A DNA stretch of 64,000 nucleotides, from positions 1,054,001 through 1,118,000 of the forward strand of contig NZ_CP113517.1 of the NCBI RefSeq assembly GCF_024360925.2, given 5' to 3'. The notes under the pieces are model-generated. The model was given only the letters and a program-made list of their open reading frames with translations. It was not told the DNA's origin and searched no databases. Both the position numbers and the translations under genes were made by a program. Below are positions 27,934 to 36,770 of the stretch, piece by piece (positions within the stretch are counted from its first letter, which is position 1; every line of letters starts with the position of its first letter). This DNA comes from Methylomonas rapida. GTDB taxonomy: Bacteria; Pseudomonadota; Gammaproteobacteria; Methylococcales; Methylomonadaceae.

Positions 27934-29667
27934 TCAAATGTCGGCGTCGTATTTGCACGGCAAATGTTTGGCCTGCCATAGATTCGCGCTGACATAGGCC
28001 TCCAGGTCGGTTTGATGCAAATCGGCGCGCGTGGCGCAGCCTTCTTCCAGCGCCTTGCCCAGCACACGCGTTGCCACGGCCAAACTGACCTTTTTCAGAT
28101 CGGCCACCGGCGGATAAATCAGCCCCTTGTCGAGATAATGTTCGGCGACATAATCGGCCAGCGCATAGGCTGCTTCCGCTACCATGCCATCACTGATGCG
28201 GCTGCATTCGCCCAGCACCGCGGCGAAGCCGAGGCCTGGAAAAATGAAGGCGTTATTGCCCTGGCCGATGGGGTGGGTTTTGCCCGCGTAGACCACATCC
28301 GCAAAAGGACTGCCGGTTGCCACGATGGCACGGCCCTGTGACCATGCCAAAATCTCTTCTGGCGTAGCTTCGCAATTGGCAGTGGGATTGGACAGCGGAA
28401 ATACGATAGGCCGGGCATGATGCTCGGCCATCGATTGGACCATCGCTTCGGTGAACAAGCCGGCAACGCCGGAAAGTCCCAATAACACGCTCGGTTTGAC
28501 ATGGGTGATCACTTCCTGCAACGTCGGCACGTGTCCGGGGGCTATGCCCCAGTCCCGATAGCTTTCCGGAGTATGGGCCAGCGGTAATTTGTAGGCATCG
28601 GTCGTGTAACTATCGACCACCAGGCCGCGGCCGTCGATCACGAAAATGCGTTGTCCAGCTTGCGCTTCGCTGAGCCCAGCGCGTATCAGGCCATCCTTGA
28701 TGGCGCTGGCGACACCGATGCCCCCGGCGCCGGCGCCGGCAACCACGATGGTTTGCTCGGTCAACGATTCGCCGTTGATGCGGCAGGCCGACAACAAGCC
28801 CGCCAAGGCCACCGCGCCGGTGCCTTGAATGTCGTCGTTGAAGCTGGCGATCTGGTCGCGATAGCGCGCCAATACATCAAAGGCCACGTTTTTGGCGAAG
28901 TCTTCCCATTGAATGATGGCCTTGGGCCATTTACGCTTGACGGCAGCGACGAATTTATCCACCAGCTCGAAATAAGGCTCGCCTTGCAGGCGTTTCTGGC
29001 GTATGCCCAAATAATGCGGGTCTTCCAGCAAGGCTTCGCGGTTGGTGCCGACATCCAGATTGACCGGCAAGGTCTGAAACGGACACAGGCCGCCGCCGGC
29101 GGTGTACAGCGCCAGTTTACCGATACAGATCGCCAGGCCGCCCATGCCTTGATCGCCGATCCCGAGGATGGCCGAGGCGTCGGTGACGACCATCAGGCGA
29201 ATGTCGTGCCAGGGATAATCATCCAATATCCTGTCGGCGTGGTCGATATTGTCGGCGGACAGCGTCAAGCCGCGCGCGGTCCGATAAAGTCCGCTGAATT
29301 GCTGAACCGCCAAGCCGATGGTCGGGGTATAAATGATGGGCACCATTTCGGTCAGATGCCTGTCCAGCATCGCGTAAAACAACACCTCGGAACGCTCCTG
29401 CATGGCCCGCAAAAACTGATATTTGGCCAGGTCGCTGGGCTGCCGTTGATAGGCGAGGTACAGCCTATCGACTTGTTCTTCGATATCGGTGATCAGTGGC
29501 GGCAGCAAGCCTTCGATGCCCAGGTCGATCCGCTCCTGCAGCGTAAACGCGGTGCCCTTGTTGGTGGCGGGAAGCCGCAGCAGCGTGACGCCGCGTATCG
29601 AAACCGCCATATAGGTGTTACCTTCCGCATCAACTCGATAATCGAAATAGTCGCTCAACTTTGCCAT
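27934..29667 (-). CDS. maeA: NAD-dependent malic enzyme
   Basis: The 577-residue enzyme decarboxylates malate to pyruvate. Length and sequence fit the large SfcA/MaeA type. The N-terminal malic domain has MVPIIYTPTIG and the catalytic region RLMVVTDASAILGIGDQGMGGLAI; Asp residues for the metal are in QWEDFAK and FNDDIQGTG. The Rossmann motif is VVAGAGAGGIGVA. NAD versus NADP preference cannot be read with certainty. It converges on comEC. Confidence 0.94.
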   Translation of the reverse strand: MAKLSDYFDYRVDAEGNTYMAVSIRGVTLLRLPATNKGTAFTLQERIDLGIEGLLPPLITDIEEQVDRLYLAYQRQPSDLAKYQFLRAMQERSEVLFYAMLDRHLTEMVPIIYTPTIGLAVQQFSGLYRTARGLTLSADNIDHADRILDDYPWHDIRLMVVTDASAILGIGDQGMGGLAICIGKLALYTAGGGLCPFQTLPVNLDVGTNREALLEDPHYLGIRQKRLQGEPYFELVDKFVAAVKRKWPKAIIQWEDFAKNVAFDVLARYRDQIASFNDDIQGTGAVALAGLLSACRINGESLTEQTIVVAGAGAGGIGVASAIKDGLIRAGLSEAQAGQRIFVIDGRGLVVDSYTTDAYKLPLAHTPESYRDWGIAPGHVPTLQEVITHVKPSVLLGLSGVAGLFTEAMVQSMAEHHARPIVFPLSNPTANCEATPEEILAWSQGRAIVATGSPFADVVYAGKTHPIGQGNNAFIFPGLGFAAVLGECSRISDGMVAEAAYALADYVAEHYLDKGLIYPPVADLKKVSLAVATRVLGKALEEGCATRADLHQTDLEAYVSANLWQAKHLPCKYDADI

Positions 29668-29924
29668 GACTGGTCCTTGAATGTGGTCTTAATAGTTCGC
29701 AGTTTATACGGCCACGGCAGGATTTAAAGTAATGGCAGCGAAGTTTTTTAAAATTTCTTCACTGCGATGCAGTCGAGCGGAGCTAAAAATGACATCAGGC
29801 TTCCCTGTTTCAGGAGTCAAACCAGTGTGCATGCTTGATATGCAGCATGACGGGCCGGTCTTTCCGCAGATCCAGGGCTTTGAGTCGCTCGTTGGGCATT
29901 TTCGCTCACGGCGGGGTTTGCCTT

Positions 29925-32900
29925 TTACCTCCGGCTCAATAGCCAGGGATTGCCGCCAATGGCGGCGATATTGACGCTTTGGGTCTGTTCGGTCGTGAAT
30001 CGCTGCAAATAGTGGGGGCCGCCGGCTTTCGGGCCGGTGCCGGAAAGTCCCATGCCGCCGAAGGGTTGCGCGCCGACCACGGCGCCTATCATGTTACGGT
30101 TGACATAGACATTGCCGACTCGCGCATGCCGCTGCACGTATTGCACGGTGTCGTTGAGGCGAGTGTGCAAGCCCAGCGTCAAGCCGTAACCCGTGGCGTT
30201 GATGGCGTCAACCACTGGCTTCGGATCGTCGCCGCTATAACGGACGACATGCAATATCGGTCCGAATATTTCCTGTTTCAGCAGCGATAAACCGGGGATT
30301 TCGGCCAGGGTAGGGGGGAAGAAATTGCCATTCTTCAGGCTATCGTCCAGCGCCAATTGATACAGCAGTTTGGCGTGGTCTTGTAAATAGTCGATGTGGG
30401 CGAACAATGCCGCCAGGGCGCGTCGATCGATGACCGGGCCGACATCGGTCGTCGTCTCCAGGGGGGCGCCGACTCTCAGCAGCCGCATGGCTCCGATAAG
30501 ACGGGCAATGATCTTGTCGGCCGTTTGTTCCGGCAGGAACAATACTCTTAGCGCCGAGCAACGTTGACCGGCGCTGTTGAAGGTCGATTGCAATACGTCG
30601 GCGACCAGTTGTTCTTCGTGGGCCGAGCTATCCGCTATCATGACGTTTTGACCGCCGGTTTCGGCGATCAGGGTGGCTATGGCGCCGGGACGCTCCGCCA
30701 GTTGCCGGTTGATCAATTGCGCCGTGCTGCTGGAGCCGGTAAAGGCAACGCCGGCGACGCGCGGGTCGCTCAACAGCAGTCCGCCGATTTGGTTTCCCTC
30801 GCCCGGCAAAAACTGCAACACCTGCTCCGGGAATCCTGCTTCATGCAGCAGACGGACACACAGCATCGCCGTCAACGAGGTTTGCAGCGCCGGCTTGGCG
30901 ATCACGCTGTTGCCGCTGACCAAGGCCGCGGCGATCTGGCCGACGAAAATCGCCACCGGGAAATTCCACGGACTGATGCAGACGAAGACACCGCGACCGT
31001 ACTGGCGCAAACGATTATCCTCGCCGGTCGGTCCCGGCAACCGGAGCGGCTGGTCAAATTGTTCGAGCGCGCAGGCGGCATAGTAGCGACACAAGTCCAC
31101 GGCCTCCCGAATCTCGGCCAGGGCATCGCGCAAGGTACGACCGCCTTCCCGCATGCATAGCGACACCAGTTTCAAACGATGCTGCTCCAGTAAATCGGCG
31201 GCCTTATGCAAGCAAGCCGCCCGCGTTTCCACCGGACATAAACGCCAGTCGACGAAGGCTTGCTCCGCGTTTGCCAGAGCCCGGTCTACCGTTTGCGCAT
31301 CGCAGACGACCACGTTGCCGACCAGCGCTGTGCGCTCGAACGGGCTAAATATGGCTAGCGCCGCTCCCGCTACCCTGCAGCCGGGGACTAGCGGCGCAGC
31401 ATCCCATGTCTGCAGCGAAAGCTCGGCCAAGTCTTGCCGGCATTGTTCAAGCAGTTCCAGGTCCGCCAAGTTGAGGCCCCGCGAGTTTTGCCGTTGCGGC
31501 CTGAATATGTCGCGGGGCAATGCGACAGTGTCTGGGGCAGGTTGCTCCAATAGTTGCCGCGGATCGCGCGTCAAGTCGCACACAGGGATAGCCGGATTTT
31601 CCACCTGCTGCACGAAGGAGGCATTGGCGCCGTTTTCCAGCAAGCGTCTGACCAGGTAAGGCAGTAAATCTTGATGGCTGCCGATGGGAGCATATATCCG
31701 GCAGTTATAAGCCGGATGGCGTGATAACAGCTCATCGTATAGTGTCTCGCCCATGCCGTGCAGACGCTGGAACTCGAAACCAGGATGATCGTGCGCCCAG
31801 GTGGAAATGGCGGCGACGCTATGGGCGTTGTGGGTGGCAAATTGCGGATAAAAAGCCTTGCCATGCGACAGCATCAGTCGAGCACAGGCTAGATAGGAGA
31901 CGTCCGTGGCGGCCTTGCGGGTAAAAACCGGGTAGTCTTCCCAGCCGTTTTCTTGTGCGCGTTTGATTTCGCTGTCCCAGTATGCTCCCTTTACCAAGCG
32001 AATCGGAATCGAGCTGTGCCGGCTTTCGGCCAGGGCCGCCAGCCAGCGCAACACGGGTAGGGCGCGCTTTTGATAAGCCTGTACGGCCAAACCTAGCCCG
32101 TGCCAGCCCCGCAAGCTGGCATGGCTCAATACTTTGGCGAAAATCCGTAAACTCATGTCCAGACGCTCGGCTTCCTCGGCATCGAGCGTCACGTTGATAT
32201 TGGCGGCGCGGGCGCGTAGGCACAAGGTCAGCAATTTTTCGCTCAAGGCTTCGATCGCGTCGTGTTGCTGAAAGGCTTCGTAGCGCGGATACAACGCTGA
32301 AAGCTTGATCGAAATTCCTGGATTGGCGAACAGGTCGTTGCCGGCGACATCGCTCAGTGCTTCAATGGCCTGAGCATAGGCTTGATAATAACGCTCCGCG
32401 TCGTCTGTCGTCAGGGCCGCCTCGCCCAGCATGTCGAACGAATAGCGATACCCAGGGCGCGCCGTCGTGGCCGCCAGGGCGAGGTCGATGTTTTCGGCCA
32501 GCACGAAATGTTGGGCCAATTGCTGCATGGCTTGCTTGAGCGCCTGACGTATCAAGGGTTCCCCTAACCGTGTCAGCAATGCGCCCATTATAAGTTGGCC
32601 ATTGGACCTCGCCTGTCGAATGCAGTCCTCCAGGCTGCCGCTCAGCGATAACGCGGCACTGGCCAGATTTACCCATAATGAATCGCTGTGTGACAAATGG
32701 CCATGCCAGGCGGTATCGGCCAGTTTTTCCCGCAGAAAACGGTTCTGGGTTTGTGCGTCCGGTATTCGTAGCAGCGCTTCGGCCATGCTCATCAGCACGA
32801 TGCCTTCTTCGCTGCTGAGACTGTACTCTTGCAAAAACGCCGCGAAGACGGGTTTGTGCCGATTGCGGCTGCGTACCGCGTCAATCAGTCGGCTGGCCAT

Positions 32901-33029
32901 GGCTTCGATTTCCTGCTGGTCGTAGCTGCCGAGCAGGCTACTTAGCGGTGCGAGGGCGTCCCGCTCGGACTGGAGAAAGGCAAGGTTTATCTGGCTGTAT
33001 AGGCGGTCTACGGTGTTTGAATTCCTCAT
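29925..33029 (-). CDS. putA: Bifunctional proline dehydrogenase/P5C dehydrogenase PutA (short form)
   Basis: PutA oxidises proline to glutamate through P5C, with FAD and NAD. ATG 33029, after AGGAGG with 7 nt spacing, gives 1034 residues; a longer frame is unlikely. The PRODH barrel carries VTLDAEEAERLDMSLRI, RLVKGAYWDSEIKRAQ and YNCRIYAPIG. The ALDH domain carries ISPWNFPVAIFVGQIAAALV, GAIATLIAETGGQNVMI and the catalytic Cys in FNSAGQRCSALR. The N-terminal ribbon-helix-helix DNA-binding domain of E. coli PutA (1320 residues) is absent, so it is not a self-repressor. Confidence 0.95.
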   Translation of the reverse strand: MRNSNTVDRLYSQINLAFLQSERDALAPLSSLLGSYDQQEIEAMASRLIDAVRSRNRHKPVFAAFLQEYSLSSEEGIVLMSMAEALLRIPDAQTQNRFLREKLADTAWHGHLSHSDSLWVNLASAALSLSGSLEDCIRQARSNGQLIMGALLTRLGEPLIRQALKQAMQQLAQHFVLAENIDLALAATTARPGYRYSFDMLGEAALTTDDAERYYQAYAQAIEALSDVAGNDLFANPGISIKLSALYPRYEAFQQHDAIEALSEKLLTLCLRARAANINVTLDAEEAERLDMSLRIFAKVLSHASLRGWHGLGLAVQAYQKRALPVLRWLAALAESRHSSIPIRLVKGAYWDSEIKRAQENGWEDYPVFTRKAATDVSYLACARLMLSHGKAFYPQFATHNAHSVAAISTWAHDHPGFEFQRLHGMGETLYDELLSRHPAYNCRIYAPIGSHQDLLPYLVRRLLENGANASFVQQVENPAIPVCDLTRDPRQLLEQPAPDTVALPRDIFRPQRQNSRGLNLADLELLEQCRQDLAELSLQTWDAAPLVPGCRVAGAALAIFSPFERTALVGNVVVCDAQTVDRALANAEQAFVDWRLCPVETRAACLHKAADLLEQHRLKLVSLCMREGGRTLRDALAEIREAVDLCRYYAACALEQFDQPLRLPGPTGEDNRLRQYGRGVFVCISPWNFPVAIFVGQIAAALVSGNSVIAKPALQTSLTAMLCVRLLHEAGFPEQVLQFLPGEGNQIGGLLLSDPRVAGVAFTGSSSTAQLINRQLAERPGAIATLIAETGGQNVMIADSSAHEEQLVADVLQSTFNSAGQRCSALRVLFLPEQTADKIIARLIGAMRLLRVGAPLETTTDVGPVIDRRALAALFAHIDYLQDHAKLLYQLALDDSLKNGNFFPPTLAEIPGLSLLKQEIFGPILHVVRYSGDDPKPVVDAINATGYGLTLGLHTRLNDTVQYVQRHARVGNVYVNRNMIGAVVGAQPFGGMGLSGTGPKAGGPHYLQRFTTEQTQSVNIAAIGGNPWLLSRR

Positions 33030-33303
33030 GGCGATCCCTCCTGTTCGGGTTTGCCAACACCGTCTACCATTTCTTGGCTTGCCGCGCCAGTCTCGATGTC
33101 GAACGATTTTAATTTTTCCTGGCACCGGACATCGCGGTCAAGTTATCCCAAGCCTGGCGTCCGCAGGTTATCTGTTCGGCCATGTGCTGGCGCGCCTCAG
33201 TGCGATTCAAGTGGCCTTGGCGAGGTGTGATTGAATCGACAGAGTTGCGTTTCGAGAGATGGGCTTTTTACGTTAAACTGCAGGCTTTGTTGTATTGCCG
33301 AAT

Positions 33304-33323
33304 CGCCTTCCTATCAGAAGGCG
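33304..33323 (+). other. Short hairpin in the leader of the PAS kinase gene
   Basis: CGCCTTC and GAAGGCG form a 7-bp stem with a 6-nt loop, ending 14 bp before the ATG at 33338. It could affect ribosome access. This is a structural observation only. Confidence 0.35.
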
Positions 33324-33337
33324 GACGAATTTTTCCG

Positions 33338-34450
33338 ATGACTACGATACCCGATATTCTGATCGACCATGACGCCAGCTGGCTGATGGATATTGCCGCG
33401 GACGCCATGCTGATCATAGGCGCCGATGGGCACGTCCTTAGGGCCAATCCTGCCGCGGCCCGTTTGTTTGGCTACACGCAAGACGAATTTGCCCGCTTGC
33501 TTATCGAAGGCTTGATTCCCCGGCGATTTCGGGCTACGCACGGCGATAAGCGTGCCCAATACGCCAAGCAGCCTGAAAGTCGGACGATGGGGGCTTTGCT
33601 CGATATTTACGCGTTACGCAAGGACGGCAGTGAATTTGCGGCCGATGTCAGCATCAGCCCCATCGAAGGCGGCCGAGTATTGGCCACTGTGTATGACATC
33701 ACCGCGCGCAAACAGCTCGAGGCCGAGCAAAAACGGATGATTCATGAACTGGAAGTCGTCAATGAAGAACTGAAAAATTTTGCCTACGTGGTTTCGCACG
33801 ATTTGAAGGCGCCACTGCGGGCCATTGGCTCGTTGGCCGATTGGATCGCTGCCGACCAGAAGGACCGCCTCGATGCCGACGGCCAGGAACATTTACGCTT
33901 GCTGATTCAGCGGGTCAGGCGCCTGGATGCCTTGATAGACGGTGTGTTGCGCTATTCCCGGATTGGACGCATCCATGAGGCGGTGACTGAAGTCGATCTC
34001 AACAAGTTGCTGGCAGAGGTGGTAGATATGTTGGCGCCACCCGCGGGGATAGCGATAACCCTGGCCCAAGGCTTGCCGGTCATCCTGGCGGAGAAGACCA
34101 GTATTCAGCAGGTTTTGCAGAACCTCATCGCCAATGCGATACGTTATCTGGACAAGCCGCAAGGCAGCATCGTGATCGATTGCGCCGACCAGGGCGATAA
34201 CTGGCGCCTGAGCGTCAGCGACAACGGCCCAGGTATAGAGACGCGCCACTTCGAGCGCATCTTTCATTTATTCCAGACCTTGAATCCGCGTGATCGGGTC
34301 GAAAGTACCGGCGTGGGCCTGGCCATCGTCAAAAAGATAGTCGAGCAGTATGGCGGCCAGGTCTGGCTAGAGTCTACCGTGGGCCAAGGCAGCACTTTTT
34401 ATTTCACCGTGCCCAAGGGCGCTACGCAACACCCTAAAAGCAATACATGA
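33338..34450 (+). CDS. PAS-domain sensor histidine kinase
   Basis: The 370-residue soluble kinase starts at ATG 33338. One PAS domain (LMDIAADAMLIIGADGHVLRA, EFAADVSISPIEGG) precedes HisKA (YVVSHDLKAPLRAIGSLADW, with the phospho-acceptor His) and HATPase_c (N-box LIANAIRYLDK, G1 VSDNGPGI, G2 STGVGLAIV). It resembles phytochrome-type cytosolic kinases. Four bases after its last codon the CheY-like gene starts, making a three-gene unit. Confidence 0.92.
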   Translation: MTTIPDILIDHDASWLMDIAADAMLIIGADGHVLRANPAAARLFGYTQDEFARLLIEGLIPRRFRATHGDKRAQYAKQPESRTMGALLDIYALRKDGSEFAADVSISPIEGGRVLATVYDITARKQLEAEQKRMIHELEVVNEELKNFAYVVSHDLKAPLRAIGSLADWIAADQKDRLDADGQEHLRLLIQRVRRLDALIDGVLRYSRIGRIHEAVTEVDLNKLLAEVVDMLAPPAGIAITLAQGLPVILAEKTSIQQVLQNLIANAIRYLDKPQGSIVIDCADQGDNWRLSVSDNGPGIETRHFERIFHLFQTLNPRDRVESTGVGLAIVKKIVEQYGGQVWLESTVGQGSTFYFTVPKGATQHPKSNT

Positions 34451-34453
34451 ATC

Positions 34454-34870
34454 ATGAGAGTTAAAAACAAGCCCATTTTACTGATCGAAGATGATAGCGT
34501 GGACGCGATGACCGTGCGACGCGCGATAAAAGAGCTGCATGTCAATAATCCGCTCGCGCATGTGGAAAACGGCGAGGAAGCCCTGGCCTATTTGCGGGAC
34601 AACAGTCATGAACGTCCTTGCCTGATATTGCTTGACATCAACATGCCTGTCATGACTGGCATTGAATTCTTACAGGTGTTCAAAAACATTCCCGAACTGA
34701 AATGCATCCCCGTGGTTGCGCTCACTACCTCCGATGAGCAGCAAGACAAGGTGGAAAGTTTTGAGCTGGGCGTGGCTGGATACATGCGCAAACCGGTTGA
34801 ATATAATCATTTCGTCGACATCATGCGTACCATAGACGCCTATTGGACCATCAGCGAGTCTCCCTTATGA
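34454..34870 (+). CDS. Single-domain response regulator (Rcp1-type)
   Basis: The 138-residue protein is a stand-alone receiver. Acidic residues IEDDS, phospho-acceptor LILLDINMP and Lys in YMRKPV are all present. Rcp1-type receivers take phosphate from PAS/phytochrome kinases. The gene starts 3 bp after the kinase gene and its stop overlaps the start of the next gene (ATGA), so the unit is translationally coupled. Confidence 0.93.
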   Translation: MRVKNKPILLIEDDSVDAMTVRRAIKELHVNNPLAHVENGEEALAYLRDNSHERPCLILLDINMPVMTGIEFLQVFKNIPELKCIPVVALTTSDEQQDKVESFELGVAGYMRKPVEYNHFVDIMRTIDAYWTISESPL

Positions 34871-36204
34871 ATACCATGCAAAATAAACCCACCATTCGCT
34901 TGTTGCTGGTAGACGACGATCAGTTCGATCGCATGGCATGCAAGCGCGCGCTGACCCAAGCGCAGGATTGCGATTTCGTGCTGTTCGAAGCGGAAACGGC
35001 CAATCAAGGCCTCAAACTGGCCCGTTCCGAAGCGGTCGATTGCGTGTTGCTGGATTATCATCTGCCGGATTTGACCGGCGTGGAGTTTCTGGCGGAACTG
35101 GCGGAGGAATCGGGCGAACTGCCGATGCCAGTGGTCATGCTGACGGGCTCGGATAACGCGATGGTGGCGGTCGATGCGCTGAAGTTGGGCGCGCGCGATT
35201 ACGTGGTCAAGGGTTCCGATGGAGATTCCCTGCAATGGCTGCCGGCGGTGGTATTGCGTGCGTTGCGGGAGCAACGGAACATTCAAGAGAAAATCGAGGC
35301 CGTCGAACAGTTGCGTGAGGCCGAGGCCAAGTACCGCACTTTGGTGGAGCAGATACCCGCCATTACTTACATTGCCTCGCTGGACAATCCGGGGGAACTG
35401 CTTTATGTCAGTCCGCAGATTCGGCAATTAGGCTTTCCAGCGGATTTTTGGCTGGGCGAGTCCGACGGTTTTCTGAAACAGGTCCATGCGGACGATAGGC
35501 AGCATGTGATCGAGGCTTATTCGACAACCTATCAACAGCAATCGGCGTTACGCTGCGAATATAGATTGCTCAAGCAAAATGGCCAGGTACGCTGGTTTTT
35601 GGACGAGGCCAACGTTGTTCGGGACGAGGCGCGCGGCGCATTATGCCTGCAGGGCGTGCTGGTCGATATCACAGCGGATAAGGAAATCGCGCAGGAGCTG
35701 CTCTATTATCGAAGACGTCTCGAAGAGCTGGTTGCCCAGCGTACTTCGGAGCTGGAAAAACAAAGCGCGATTCTGGAAGCGGCTAATGCCCGTATGGATA
35801 ATGAGTTATGCGAGCGCAAGCGGGCGGAAGCCGCGTTACGCAAAAGCGAATCGCGCTTTCGGCTGTTGCTGGAGTCGGCCGGCGAGGGCATTATCGGAAT
35901 GGATACCGTGGGGCGTTGTACCTTCGTCAATCGCACCGCGCTGGATATGTTGGGTTATTTACAGGAAGAGTTGCTGAATCAAGATACCTGCTCGACGATA
36001 CATGTCGGCCATGCGGACGGATCGCCGGTGACAAGCGCGCAATGCGGAATCTACGATGCGTTTCGCAGTGGCAGTCCGCAGCGGACGCTGGAAAGGTTCC
36101 GGCGCAAGGACGGCAGTAATTTTGCGGTCGAATGCACGGCGCATCCGATGCAACTCGATGGCAAGGTGGTCGGTGCGGTGTTGATTTTTCGGGAAACCCG
36201 GTAG
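34867..36204 (+). CDS. REC-PAS-PAS response regulator lacking an output domain
   Basis: The 445-residue protein has a receiver (LLVDDDQFDR, phospho-acceptor in VLLDYHLPDLTG, Lys in YVVKGSDG), a PAS domain from about 155 (RTLVEQIPAITYIASLD), a coiled coil (around 290-335) and a second PAS (RLLLESAGEGIIGMDTVGRC). It stops at AVLIFRETR, the point where PAS proteins usually run on into a kinase, GGDEF or EAL domain. An interspersed repeat begins 25 bp later. The start ATG 34867 overlaps the previous stop. Confidence 0.88.
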   Translation: MNTMQNKPTIRLLLVDDDQFDRMACKRALTQAQDCDFVLFEAETANQGLKLARSEAVDCVLLDYHLPDLTGVEFLAELAEESGELPMPVVMLTGSDNAMVAVDALKLGARDYVVKGSDGDSLQWLPAVVLRALREQRNIQEKIEAVEQLREAEAKYRTLVEQIPAITYIASLDNPGELLYVSPQIRQLGFPADFWLGESDGFLKQVHADDRQHVIEAYSTTYQQQSALRCEYRLLKQNGQVRWFLDEANVVRDEARGALCLQGVLVDITADKEIAQELLYYRRRLEELVAQRTSELEKQSAILEAANARMDNELCERKRAEAALRKSESRFRLLLESAGEGIIGMDTVGRCTFVNRTALDMLGYLQEELLNQDTCSTIHVGHADGSPVTSAQCGIYDAFRSGSPQRTLERFRRKDGSNFAVECTAHPMQLDGKVVGAVLIFRETR

Positions 36205-36228
36205 TCTGATATAGAAATGCCGATTAAG

Positions 36229-36333
36229 CTAACGCTCATGAAGGCTCGGTATCGCCCTGGCAGATGAAAGTTTCTGTAGGAGCGACGCCTTCGTCGCGAC
36301 GACGGCGTCGCTCCCACGATGAGTTTCAGGGTA
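36229..36333. repeat. Interspersed hairpin repeat, GTAGGAGCGACGC family, copy C
   Basis: The unit runs from AACGCTCATGAAGG through CGCCCTGGCAGATGAAAG and GTAGGAGCGACGCC to GCGTCGCTCCCACGATGAG and TTTCAGGGTAA. It lies 25 bp after the REC-PAS-PAS stop codon. Confidence 0.75.
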
Positions 36334-36347
36334 AAAACATCGATAGA

Positions 36348-36454
36348 CCACGAAAAGCACGAAATACACGAAGGCAATTAATGGGGCATAGGATTTATGC
36401 CTTCAACCGTTGGGTGTCATTGTTTATGGTGATGACTGTTTGAGATTTTTCGTG
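36348..36454. repeat. Interspersed element, CCACGAAAAGCACGAA family, copy 2
   Basis: It starts CCACGAAAAGCACGAAATAC as in 2597-2715 and ends TTTTTCGTG; the inner TTGGGTGTCA matches copy 1. The right end is degenerate. It lies beside hairpin repeat C in a 566-bp gap with no genes. Confidence 0.55.
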
Positions 36455-36677
36455 CTCCCTAAAATGACAAACGCTGGTCGGCATCGAATGCTGTTGCGGC
36501 AACAACCAAGACTGCGCGCGATGAATTTGGGTTCGTCCGAGTCCTTCGACTTCACTCAGGAGAATCCTGTCGACGAAGGTCGGCGATGAAAAACCAGGGC
36601 TTCGATAGGCTTGGTCCGAACGGATGGAATATTTGGCGTGTCCCTGAATGACCTGTTGCTGGATTGGGTTTCGGAGT

Positions 36678-36695
36678 AAAAAGCTTTTGCTTTTT
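36678..36695 (-). terminator. Candidate terminator downstream of rne
   Basis: AAAAAGC and GCTTTTT pair around TTTT, about 75 bp past the rne stop. The same hairpin type ends bamE and the regulator operon at 54356. Confidence 0.55.
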
Positions 36696-36720
36696 GCTGA
36701 CTCAAACGGCGCAAGAACCC

Positions 36721-36753
36721 CCCGCCTTCACTCGCTAAGAAGTTGAAGGCGGG
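36721..36753 (-). other. 10-bp inverted repeat after the rne stop codon
   Basis: CCCGCCTTCA (36721-36730) and TGAAGGCGGG (36744-36753) are perfect inverse repeats with a 13-nt loop, 17 bp past the rne stop. It may be a 3'-end stem that protects or stops the rne mRNA; no T-run follows. Confidence 0.5.
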
Positions 36754-36770
36754 ATGAATCTCGGCCTGGC

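Noticed and set aside
28651..29727. 358-codon frame opposite the malic enzyme gene
   Set aside because: It mirrors maeA codons; the sense protein is a clear enzyme match.
29732..29974. 80-codon frame between maeA and putA
   Set aside because: No ribosome site or recognisable domain, and it overlaps the putA end.
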